Shown here: piece by piece, positions 34,161 through 44,400 of the stretch
Layout of the letters: the number at the start of each line of letters is the position of its first letter
Position numbering within the stretch: position 1 is the first letter of the stretch
Origin: Symbiodinium natans
Lineage: Eukaryota; Sar; Dinophyceae; Suessiales; Symbiodiniaceae
Direction: 5' to 3'
Assembly (NCBI GenBank): GCA_905221605.1
Contig: CAJNDS010002740.1
Coordinates: 17,501-81,500, forward strand
Length of the DNA: 64,000 nucleotides
Made by a program: the position numbers and the translations under genes
Notes under the pieces: generated by a model
What the model was told of the DNA's origin: nothing
What the model saw: only the letters and a program-made list of their open reading frames with translations
Database searches by the model: none

Positions 34161-37100
34161 CCTTCCAGTCGACAGTCACTGCAGAGCCGCGGGCCCCTGC
34201 GTTGGCCATGGGGTCACGGCTAACAGGCCCTCCCGCCCCTCCAAGAAAGTTTAAAGCACGCCCTAGGGCCACCCCCTAAACCCTAAACCCTAAACCCTAA
34301 ACCCTAAACCCTAAACCCTAAACCCTAAACCCTAAACCCTAAACCCTAAACCTTCGGCTTGGGGTTCAAGGGTCCAGGGTTTTTAGGGTTTTGGGGGTTC
34401 AGGGTTCCGGGTTTAGGGTTTAGGGTTTAGGGCTTAGGGCTTAGGGCTTAGGGGAGAAACAATTCGTCGGTGCATAAACCTTAAAGCCAGAAGCTTTGGT
34501 CTAGGGGATGACTCCTTGAAGAGCTTCGATGCCAGCTGAGGTCGTTGAAATCTGAGACCAACCCGCCAAGCCTAGAACGGGCCTAGAATGGGTGCCGCAT
34601 GAAGCCATGCTCTGAAGTGACTCAGGAATTCTCCTGCTCTTCCCATGGACCTCGTGGCTTCGTAAGCTTGGCGCATGCCGCTTCTTCTGCCGAAAAAGGG
34701 TATCCAGGGCTGCTGCTCTCTAGGTTCAGTGGTTTGGTTTGGTTTAGGCCTTTGGGCGTGCGCGCGCTCCAACCCCTAAAACCCTGAAGACCCAAAACCC
34801 CCAAACCCCTAAACCCCCAACCCTAAACCCCTAGACCCCCTCGACCCAAAAGCCCCCAACCCTGAACCCTAAACCCCCCAAACAGGTTCAGTGCCATCCC
34901 CCCAGACCGCTGAGCTTTTTTCACATAGAGTGGCTGCATTTCCCCGCGCCCCGAATCAAAGGATTTAGGGATTAGGGTTTAGGGGGTTGGTTTTAGGGTT
35001 CGGGTTTTGGGGGTTTAGGGCACAGGGTGTTTGAGTTTTCGGCAGTGTCATGGGTTTAGGGTTTAGGGTTTAGGGTTTAGGGTAGCCAGGTTCATCGCGC
35101 TCATGAGCGTGACCCTAAGACCCTAAGACCCTAAGACCCTCAGACCCTCAGACCCTAAGACCCTAAGACCCTAAGACCCTCAGACCCTAAGACCCTAAGA
35201 CCCTAAGACCCTAAGACCCTCAGACCCTAAGACCCTAAGACCCTAAGACCCTAAGACCCTAAGACCCTGAGACCCTAAGACCCTGAGACCCTGAGACCCT
35301 GAGACCCAAAGCCCTCAGCCAGAATCCCTAAGCCCTACACCCTCTCCTTTTTGAGAAATGGACAAGCAAATCAAGCACGGAGATTGAATTCAACGCAGGT
35401 GCCTGCTTGCAGTATGCAAGCCAGCCCGCCTGTGAGTGAAACTGACACTAAATCCTACCTTAAAGAAACCCAACGTAGTTTTTTTAGGTTAGAACTAACA
35501 AACAAACCCCCTATGAGGTAGGCCATAAACCCTAAACCCTAGACCCTGCTATTTCTTGTTACCCGCCAACGCATCTGCGGCGCAGATATGACTAACCCTC
35601 ATGCCCAAAAGCCTAAGCCCTAAACCCTAAACCCTAAACCCTAAACCCTAAACCCTAAACCCTAAACCCTAAACCCTAAACCCTAAACCCTAAACCCTAA
35701 ACCCTAAACCCTAAACCCCAGCCCTGGAGGCGTCCTGCTCAGGCTAAACCGCCGCGGCGGGACGAGTTGAAAGAGGCCGCCGACCGAACGTGAAAGCCTG
35801 GGCATCTTGGGTGCATGGGTAACGGTTTAGGGTTTAGGGTTTAGGGTTTAGGGTTTAGGGTTTAGGGTTTAGGGTTTAGGGTTTAGGGTTTAGGGTTTAG
35901 GGTTTAGGGTTTAGGGTTTAGGGTTTAGGGTTTAGGGTTTAGGGTTTAGGCTTTTGGGTTTAGGGTTCAGCATCTCATGTCCAAGCATTCACTAGTCAAG
36001 CGACTACTCGAGCGTTGGAAAAATACCCACCCGCCCGAAGAATCCCATAACATTAAGAAAATATTTCACTTTCATTTTTCGGACATTCGTCGGCAAGGCG
36101 CATTGTGGGCCCTGCCGACGAAATTCATTAAGGTTTAGCCCAAATTGGGCCTTGAATTAAGGCCCAAATTCGTCGGCAATGCGCATCTTGGGCCTTGTCG
36201 GCGAATTTCACTAAGATTTGGCCCAATTTGGAAATTGTGGACGAATTTAAGGCCCTTGCCGACGAATTTAAGGCCCAACTCGGGCCTTGCCGACGAGTTT
36301 CATTAAGGTTTGGCCCACGTTTGGCCTTGCAGACGGATTTACGGCCCAAATTCGTCGGCAAGGGGCTCAAATTGGGGCCTTGCCGACGAACTCATTAAGG
36401 TCAAAATATACATATGAAAGACTGTGTTTAGGGTTTAGGGTTTAGGGGTTAGGGTTTGGGGTATTAGTTTTTTGGTTGACAGGGGAAACCCTACAGCGTC
36501 TAAACCCTAACCCCTATAAACCCTATAAACCCTAAACGCTAAGCCCCCAAACCCTAAACCCTAAGCCCTCAGCCCAAAGATACAAGGCAATAAGGGCCCA
36601 TTGGGGGCTCCTAGGTTTGGGGGTTTAATGGGTTTGGTGGTTCAAGGCGCAGAAGCTGCAGCTTCAAGGTATGGTTCAGGGTTGAGAGTTTCGGCTTTAG
36701 GGTTGAGGGTTTAGGGTGGAGGGTTCAGGGGGTAGGGTATCCGGCTTAGGGCTGAGGGTTTAGAGGGCAGAGGCTTTAGGGGGGTTTTTGGACCGCGAGA
36801 AAGGGGGGAAGTGAAACCCTAAACCCGAAACCCGAAACCCTAAACCCTAAACCCCAAACCCTAAACCCTAAACCAGAACAGAGCTTTCGGAACCGAGCCC
36901 AAGCCTGAATCTGCAAATGCCTTGGGGTTGCACACTTCAACCCTAAACAAAGCCCAAACAACCCTTAGCTGAGCGTCTCGTGTGCTTGGGCCTTATTCTG
37001 TAGACGGTAGTTGGGGTAGGCTCGGGTGGGTGGGGATTGGGGGTAGGAATTTCAGCATCCTATAACGGCGAGGAGATTGACATGACTGAGCTGCCGGCGC

Positions 37101-38718
37101 GTTTTCATCGTATACAGGTCTTCATGTAGCTCGCCCACCGTTGAAGCACCCAACCTGACAAGATTTCCAACATAAATTTGCCCGAGGTTGAAGTGTTTGC
37201 CTTAGCTTTTGTTGCGAATTTTGTGTGGGTTTTCAAGGTAGTACGACCTCAATAGTTGCAGCTGCTTTGTTGTTGAACTGGGAACACGGCTTGCTTTTCG
37301 AGTTTTTGGGTTTAGGGGCTAGGGTTGTCTATGGTGAGCTGGCAGGTGGACGGGAGCGTAACTCAAGAAGTATCTCGTTTGTGAGCAAAAGGTCCCTGAA
37401 ATCTTTAGTTGCCGTTTAGTTGAAGTGCCTGACTTTTCAGAGTAACATTCTGATTGGGACTGGCAGTTCTGGTGCTGTTTTCCGTGAGTTTTTAGGCACA
37501 GAATGCAGCATGAGAGTTATCACAACATCGGCGTCAGTCTTCGTGATACTCTTCCCGACTGCGCAACGCGCATGCAAGCATGGCCTGAGGTCCCTCGGGA
37601 GGTCAAGGCTTGAAGGCTTGAGGATAGAATCTTAACATGGATTGTATATTTACATCTGTCTAGCTGTCTATCTGTCTATCTGTCTATCTGTCTATCTGTC
37701 TATCTGTCTATCTGTCATTCTGTCTATCTGTCTATCTTTCTATCTGTCTATATTTCTATCTGTCTATCTGTCTTTCTGTCTATCTGTCTATCTGTCCGTC
37801 TCTGTGTGCAGGGTTTCAGGTTTAGGGTTTAGGGTTTAATAATAGTGTGTGTGTGTGTGTATTTACGCATAAAAAATATGGTTCCTTATAGCCGTTGCTT
37901 CTGATACAGTCACCAGCTTTGGACAACTGAGAGGGCCTCTTACACACGGTTTGGGGTACCCTGAATCACCATAAACCCTGAACCCTATGAACCCTGAACC
38001 CTCAACCTGAACCCTAAACCCTAAACCCTGAACCCTAAACCCTGAACCCTATGAACCCTGAACCCTCAACCGGAACCCTAAACCCTAAACCCTGAACCCT
38101 GAACCCTAAACCCTGAACCCTATGAACCCTGAACCCTTAGAACCGTCAACCCTGACCCCTAAGAGTCCCCCAAAGCAGATCAACTCCGCACCCTTAAGCC
38201 CCAAAGCCTCAGAAAGCCCTAAGGTTTAGGGTTCAGGGTTTAGGGTTTAGGGTACCCTAAACCCTGAAACCCTGAAACCCTGAAACCCTGAAACCCTGAA
38301 ACCCTGATGCCCGATCTGGACCTCTTCAGATCTCGCTTGATGCCCTCGAGCAGCGCAGCCACCAGCGGCTTGGCCGGCCTCCACTGCACGCTTCTGGGCT
38401 TAGGGTTTAGGGTTGGGGTTTAGGGTTTAGGGTCTAGAGTCTAGGCTAGGGTCTGGGGTTTAGGGTTTAGGGTTTAGGGCTAAGGGTTTAGGGTTTAGGG
38501 TTTAGGGTCCAGGGTTTAGGGTCTAGGGTATCTTCGACCCACTGCCTCAAACCGAAACAACTTGCCCACCCATAAAACCCTCCCCAAGGCTTGGGGTTTA
38601 GGGTTTAGGGCAAGCCCTAAACCCCACAGCCTAAGCCCCAAACAAGTCACATCGCCCAAGCGCATCTGAGAATGCGGGCCCCCTGTCGATGACAGCGCAG
38701 CAGCAGCCACCTTCCAAC
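34161..38718 (-). CDS. Series of coding-like exons, unrecognised gene(s)
   Basis: Right to left: 38,644-38,718 (VAAAALSSTGGPHSQMRL), 38,303-38,393 (AKPLVAALLEGIKRDLKR), 37,867-37,938 (24 codons, SKAGDCIRSNGYKEPYFLC, donor GTAAAT), 37,067-37,200 (134 bases, NLGQIYVGNLVRLGASTVGE), 36,874-36,910 (IQAWARFRKLCS, donor G|GTTTAGGG), 35,717-35,797 (SRSVGGLFQLVPPRRF), 35,545-35,591 (ISAPQMRWRVTRNSR), 35,341-35,429 (GWLAYCKQAPALNSISVLD), 34,875-34,933 (PLYVKKAQRSGGMALNLFG), 34,651-34,712 (PWIPFFGRRSGMRQAYEAT), 34,486-34,535 (LASKLFKESSPRPK), 34,161-34,262 (GPVSRDPMANAGARGSAV). Clean acceptors such as TTTCACTCACAG (35,430) support some. The exons lie upstream of the SH3 exons on the same strand and could be its 5' part. 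No domain recognised. Confidence 0.42.
35111..35306. repeat. 8-base array CCCTAAGA with CCCTCAGA/CCCTGAGA variants
   Basis: About 24 units with interspersed single-base variants, in higher-order patterns. Flanked by candidate exons at 34,875 and 35,341. Confidence 0.9.
36078..36405. repeat. Interleaved inverted repeats built on CCTTGCCGACGAATTTAAGG
   Basis: About 12 copies of TTCGTCGGCAAGG or its inverse, alternating with AAGGCCCAAATTGGGCCTT-type palindromes. The block can fold into many nested hairpins. Unlike the telomere arrays it has no simple period. It lies between candidate exons at 35,797 and 36,874. Confidence 0.85.
36420..36870. other. Intron/spacer of degenerate telomere repeats
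   Basis: TTTAGGG/CCCTAAA variants with no supported exon. Confidence 0.5.
37220..37860. repeat. Non-telomeric stretch with a CTATCTGT array
   Basis: 37,652-37,800 is an 8-base/4-base microsatellite of CTATCTGT. The 430 bases to its left contain plus-strand open frames but no splice-bounded exon that I can support. Confidence 0.6.
38261..38308. repeat. 8-base array CCCTGAAA in an intron
   Basis: Six units. The right-most unit supplies the GTTTCAGG donor of the exon at 38,303-38,393 when read on the minus strand. Confidence 0.85.
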
Positions 38719-38867
38719 CTGCCACAGAAGACCAAACCGTAACCCTAAACCCTAAACCCGAAACCCTAAACCCTAAACCAAGTCACGAACATTTGGGTCA
38801 CATTGGCCGAAAAGTCACGAACATTGGGGGGGCAGATTGGCCGAAAAGTCCCGAAGGTTTAAATAAA

Positions 38868-38896
38868 TACATAAAAATAAACAAATAAATAAATAA

Positions 38897-38930
<34 letters not shown>

Positions 38931-38931
38931 G
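38868..38931. repeat. AAAT and TA microsatellite beside a duplicated 24-mer
   Basis: 38,868-38,931 is AAATA/TA repeat. Immediately left, ATTGGCCGAAAAGTCACGAA (38,803) recurs as ATTGGCCGAAAAGTCCCGAA (38,838). Confidence 0.85.
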
Positions 38932-39151
38932 ATAGAGAGGGTTTAGGGTGGGTTTTGGGTTTAGGGTTTAGGGTTTAGGGTGTAGGGTGGAGGGTTTAGG
39001 GTTTAGGGTTTAGGGTTTAGGGTTTAGGGTTTAGGGTTTAGGGTTTAGGGTTTACCTAAAGGCTCCTACGCCGTACCTGAAAAGAACTACATCGGAGCCT
39101 TCAAGTAGGGTTTAGGGCCAGTTTAGGGTTTAGGGCTTAGGGCTTATGCAC

Positions 39152-39517
39152 CTGCACATTGTCCACCTCTGCCCACACAAACGCCATACTTTGACCAAGT
39201 GGCACCTGATAAGGGCGCAAGGCAATGGAAAGCTGTTCCACGTTTTCTCCGCCCTCGCGCTGTGCCAAGATCGCTTGACAGACTTCATGGCACATTCGAA
39301 ATTGCAACTTGCCATCGACTGGAGAGTGTATGGCAACCTTCGCCCGCTGGTCACCCTGGCCGGATTCAAAGCCCTGCAAGAGCACCAGCTGGTGTGGACG
39401 CTGGAAAGCTGGGCCCAGGAAGTAGATATCTGCGCAGTCACACTCTTGAAGTTGGATCATCGTTCCAGGCCGCCACACGCCTGTGTCATCCACTGCCATG
39501 TTCCGGACCAGGGCTGA
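39152..39517 (-). CDS. 366-base exon of an unrecognised protein
   Basis: The longest clean exon in the window: acceptor AAGTTCCAG immediately after telomere repeats, 122 open codons, donor CAG|GTGCAT running back into TTTAGGG. Its peptide includes MAVDDTGVWRPGTMIQLQE, ECDCADIYFLGPAFQRP and CHEVCQAILAQREGGENVEQ, a globular, non-repetitive composition. Both other frames on this strand and the plus strand are partly open, but only this frame runs splice site to splice site. I do not recognise the family. Confidence 0.6.
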
Positions 39518-39575
39518 CTGGAACTTAGGGCTTAGGGTTTAGGGTTTCTGGCCAGTTTAGGCTTCAGGATGGAAC

Positions 39576-41169
39576 CCTCGCGCCTCTTGATGCCAGTGTT
39601 TTCAGCGTCCTTGCTGTACTTTTTGGCCTGGCCGTGTCTACACAACCGTTAAGCTACGTTAGACCCTACGTCCCAACACCCCTACTCCGCTCTTCAGGTT
39701 TAGGGTTTAGGGTTTAGGGTTTAGGGTTTAGGGTTTAGGGTTTAGGGTTTAGGGTTTAGGGTTTAGGGTGATTCTAGCTGCCTGAGATGACACGGTTTGC
39801 AGCTTAGGGGTGCGGCTTTAGGGATCTTGATCCTTCGCTGCCACAGTACCTGCTTGGAGTGCGCCCTTCCACGCTCAGTGTTTAAACCCTTAGGGTTTTG
39901 GGGTTTAGGGTTTAGGGTTTAGGGTTTGGGGTTTAGGGTTTAGGGTTTAGGGTTTAGGGTTTAGGGTTTGGGGTTTAGGGTTTAGGGTTTAGGGTTTGGG
40001 GGTTTGGGGGTTTGGGGGTTTGGGGGTTTGGGGGTTTGGGGGTTTGGGGGTTTGGGGGTTTGGGGGTTTGGGGCTCAGGAGCCGAAAGCTTCAACTGCAA
40101 AGTCTGCGCGCCGACTTCGCAAGCAGCAAAGGCAAAGCAGGACAAGCAGCCGAGATCCAGCCCGACACCCTTAAGCCCTGAACTCTGCACATCCTCAACC
40201 CAACCCCCAAAACCCTAAACCCTAAACCGTAAACCCTAAACAGTAAACCCTAAACCCTAAACCCTAAACCCTAAACCCTAAACCCTAGACCGCCAAGCCC
40301 CCGTGAAGGCAGCGTTCTGACTCCAGCATGTCTGCCTCTATCTGGGCCGGAACAACCTGCCGGCAGGGGATGTGAATCTGGTCAGGGTTACAGGTCCCTA
40401 GGTTTAGGGTTTAGGGTTTAGGGTTTAGGGTTTAGGGTTTAGGGTTTAGGGTTCCTAAACCTTAAACCATAAGGCTAGTCAAGGGACAACAGGCGCCAAA
40501 ACTTCAATGCGCTGCCTTCCGGGACGGGGTGCTGGATGTCTTACTGAGCCCCAACATCCTGAATTAGAAAGGGGTAAGGGGGGGGAGGAGGGGGGGTGGG
40601 GAGCGCGGGGGAGGGGATAAGGCATCGCCGTACTAATTCAAACACTACCAGTTCGAAGCCCATTAAGAAAATAGCTCCAGAAATCGAGGGCACCCTCAAG
40701 ACTTTGGAGGTGAAAATCGCGGAGAGTTGAGAAATCCAGGGTACCCTTGCCAAAGCTTAGAGGTTTCTTATCCAGCGCTGTCACTGTCCCTAAACCCTAA
40801 ACCCTAAACCCTAAACCCTAAAGCTTTCCGGCTTCCGGGTTTCGGATTCAGGGCCTTTGCTTTGGGGATTAGGTTTCAGAATGGAGGCTTTGGGGCTAGG
40901 ACTTAGGATGCGGATCTCGGTACCCCAGCAACCATATGATAATAGCGGCACCCCTCTGTTGGTTGGCTCATTTCCAAGGGAACCTTAAACCAAAAAAAGG
41001 GAACAGGGTACCACTGGGCTACCACTAGCCCTAAACCCTAAACCCTAAACCCTAAACCCTAAACCCTAAACCCTAAACCCTAAACCCTGGCCGGAAGAAG
41101 ACCATGTGCCTCCAGGGAGTTCATCCCCCGGTAGAGCTTGAGCCTTGGCCAACCCACAGCGCTTCATAG
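39576..41169 (-). CDS. Coding-like exons, unassigned
   Basis: 41,086-41,169 (KAQALPGDELPGGTWSSSG, donor into GTTTAGGG), 40,291-40,356 (22 codons, VVPAQIEADMLESERCL, donor GTCTAGGG), 39,850-39,873 (RGRAHSKQ, donor GTACTG), 39,576-39,627 (KKYSKDAENTGIKRREG). They sit downstream of the last sure IMP dehydrogenase exon and upstream of the 366-base exon. They may be the tail of the former, part of the latter, or separate. Confidence 0.4.
39995..40072. repeat. 8-base array TTTGGGGG
   Basis: About nine units of GGGGGTTT, at the end of a mixed TTTAGGG/TTTGGGG array. It is strongly G-rich on the plus strand and could form G-quadruplexes. Confidence 0.9.
40470..40545 (-). CDS. Possible terminal exon
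   Basis: Reads DIQHPVPEGSALKFWRLLSL then an in-frame TAG. The short open stretch with a stop could be the 3' coding end of a minus-strand gene. The acceptor is not convincing. Confidence 0.28.
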
Positions 41170-41304
41170 CTAGAGTGTAGAGTTTAGGGTTCATAGAGTT
41201 TAGGGTTTGGGGTTTAGGGTTTAGGGTTTGGGGTTTAGGGCTTGGGGTTTAGGGTTTAGGGTTTAGGGTTTGGGGTTTAGGGCTTGGGGTTTAGGTCTTC
41301 CGGG

Positions 41305-41400
41305 CACCGAGGCGGTTGATCAACTCAGCCAAGAAACGGACTCCTTTCCCAGACGAACGTCTGCCAGAATCGGCCCCCGAAGATTTCCCCAACACTCGAA
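41305..41400 (-). CDS. Possible C-terminal exon near IMP dehydrogenase
   Basis: Reads SGKGVRFLAELINRLGARKT followed by a stop. It lies just downstream of the exon carrying the IMP dehydrogenase 'AGTAESPG' segment. The expected YRGMGS flap motif was not found, so whether this ends the protein is uncertain. Confidence 0.33.
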
Positions 41401-41472
41401 CCCTCAACAATAACACCCCTGACCTAGAACCCTGGCAGACCAACCCTAAACCCTAAACCCTAAACCCTAAAC

Positions 41473-44400
41473 CCTCAAACAACCCACTGGAACCCTCCAG
41501 CAGCCTCCGGCCGTCGTGGTAGAAGGCATCACCAGGACTCTCCGCAGTGCCGGCCTGGAGGCAGCGCGAGGACTCCCACGTGGTAGGGTTTAGGGGGGTT
41601 TCGAGTTAGGGTTTAGGGTTTAGGATTTAGGGTTTAGGGATTACCTGGCGGCGTGTTGGATGGGTTTGAGGAGGTGAAAACCTCCTCTTTCCCTCCTTAC
41701 CCCCCCAAAAAGCGGGGGGGGGGGGGGGGCGGGTAGGGGGGGGTCGGTGTTGCCCACACAATTGTTTTCGGTGGGGAGGGGGGGACTCGGAAAAAAACCA
41801 GGGCGTTGTCAGCACAGGGGCAATTAGGGGCGCCCTCAGCAAAAATCAGCGTTTTCGGGCCCAACCCCCCCCCGCCCACCATACGCCCCCCCCTGACCCC
41901 CCCACCACCCCTTTTCACCCCCCCCACCCACCACCCCCCTAACCCCCCTCTTCCCGCGCCCCCCCCCCCCCCTTGCCCCGCCCCTTTCACCCCCCACCCT
42001 TCTTCCCCCCCCCTCCCCCCCCGTCTTTCGGTCCGGGTCCTGGCCCCCCCCCTCCCCCCCCCGTCTTTTCTTTCCGGGTCCTGGTGCCACCCCCAACGTT
42101 TCACAGAACTCTGCCGAGCAGGCTGACCTTTCAACTATGCTCCAGCGGGGTCGGCGGCTTGAGCCGGAGGCTCTTAAATCCGGCCCCCGCGCCGCCCGTG
42201 GTCCAGGGCGGAGCCCGCGTCGCACTAAAGCGCTAGCTTTAAGGGGCGAGCGCCCGAGCCGCCGACCCCGCCCAAAATTGCTTCAAATTCGCGCGGGGCC
42301 CTTCGGGAGGCCTCCAAAACGGCATCCAAGGGGACGCAACACGCGGTGGTGCGAAAAGCACGAAAACCTCGTAAAAACCATGGGTTTTTACGAAAAACCG
42401 AGGCCACAAAACACCCGCAGCACCCCATTAAACCCTCACGGGCGCGCATCATCGGCCCTAGCTTTTCACATGGGGCGCGCGCCAGGCCGAAACCACGTTT
42501 TTCAAGGTTTGGGGGGGGTACCGGAAGCCCAAAACCAGGCGAGCATCATGAGCATCAGCAGCCCTGGCCCGCGGGCCCAAGGCAATAAAAAACGCTGAAA
42601 AACGCTGAAATCACCGTAAATACCGTGCTTTTATGAGGTTTTTCACGCGTGCCTCCGACCCCCACCCCTGTTGCCCTTGACCCGCCCCCAAAGTGCGCAT
42701 CATCGAAACCCACGTCCGGGGGGGGGTCTGCTGATGCTGCTGATGCGCGGGGTCCGGGCGCATCATCGAGCCATCGCTTCTCTTGGGCTTCGTGGGGGGG
42801 TCCGGGCCCACGGCCCAGAGACCCAGCTGATGCTCATGATGCTCGGTTTGGGGGGGTGTTCCAACAGCAGAAAACCTCGTAAATACCGAGTGTTTTGTGG
42901 GTCCACGTAAAAACGCCCCTAAAATCGCTCATTTTACGCGCTCGAACGGCTTCGTGCCTACAAAACACCCGAACAGCAGGACCCCGAATGCCCTTAAGGG
43001 CATTCGGGGTCTTGCTTTTGGGGGTTTCGTGGGCACGCAAGCGTTCAAGCACATACAATCGGCGTGTTTAAGGGGGTTTTGGATGGCCTGGGGGAGGCCG
43101 CTGATGCTCATGATGCTCCCTTTCCTGGGTCCCAAAAGGCTTCCCAAGCCCAAAAACACGTGTTTACAGCGTTTTCTGAAGGTTTTTCGAAGGCAAAACG
43201 CATGCATAGAATGCTTTTAAGGCCCCCAAACCAACCCCACTGATGCTCCTGATGCGGGTGCGCGCGCGCGCGCGCGGCGCGCGCGCGCGCGCGCGCCGGG
43301 GGGGGAGGGGGGGGGAGGGAGGGGGGGCGAAGGCAGGAGAAAGAGAGACAGAGAGAAGGAGAGGACAAAGACACGGGAAAGAGAAGACAGTGCCAAGGTT
43401 CAAGGTTTCGTGCTTTGGGGGGCGGGGGCCGGCCCGTGCCGCTAGGCCTGAAATTTACGGTTTAGGCAGGGTTTAGGGTTCAGGGTTCAGGGTTCAGGGC
43501 TTAGGGTTTGGGTTAAAGGCAACCCCGACAAAAAAACACCGTTTCCAAAACGATAGATAGAATATTTCCATTTTCCAAAACGATAGACAGAACATTTCCC
43601 AGTGGCCAAGACAAGCACCCAGATGTGGCTGCTGAGAGAAGTGGGTTGGCAGGAAGGCACGCCAGGAGACGAGCGGCCCCAAGAAACCACCCTAAGAAGA
43701 CGCGAGGGCCAAGAAACCAAGACGCCAAGAGGCCTGCAGGAGGCCCCCAAACGGGCGCCCAAAAGCCGTCTTAAACATGATCCCGTAAATATTCTATGTA
43801 TGGGTGGGGCAAAGATTCTATGTGTGGGTTTCTCGAAAACGTGGGAAACGGCAGAAAGCCCGAAACAGTAACCCCCCCCCCCCTCCCCGAAACCCAAATT
43901 CTATCTATTCAAGGATGATTCTATAGGGCGTCGGGCTTCGGATTTCGGGTTCAGGGTGCTGGGTTCTGGGTTCAGGGCTTGTGGGTAAGGCTAAACTGCT
44001 AAACAGTCAACCCCAACTGCAAGGGTCCGGCCAGCAGCAGGCCACACATGAAGGTGGACGCACCCAGCCTCGGGTTTAGGGCTAAGCGTTTAGGGTTTAG
44101 GGTTAAAGGGTTAAAGGGTTAAAGGGTTAAAGGGTTAAAGGGTTAAAGGGTTAAAGGGTTAAAGGGTTAAAGGGTTAAGGGTTAAAGGGTTAAAGGGTTA
44201 AAGGGTTAAAGGGTTAGAGGGTTAAAGGGTTAAAGGGTTAAAGGGTTAAAGGGTTAAAGGGTTAAAGGGTTAAAGGGTTACGGCTGTAGACTTCAGGAGC
44301 GAATTCAGGGTTGAAGGTTTAGGGTTTAGGAGTTAAAGGCTCTAAGTTAAGGGGCTTGGGTTGAGGGGTGAGAGACCAGGCAGAGGGTTCAGGGCGGGTT

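Noticed and set aside
35111-35306. CRISPR-like regular repeat array
   Set aside because: Units are contiguous 8-mers with no unique spacers, and the context is eukaryotic.
39996-40190. Plus- and minus-strand proteins of repeating GVWGFGGL / PKPPNPQT
   Set aside because: Translation of the TTTGGGGG 8-base array. The adjacent 100-base unique segment is open on both strands and could not be assigned.
41697-42236. Several overlapping proline/glycine-rich open frames of 75-145 codons
   Set aside because: Composition artefact of C-rich/G-rich element sequence. Frames overlap on both strands without splice or start signals.
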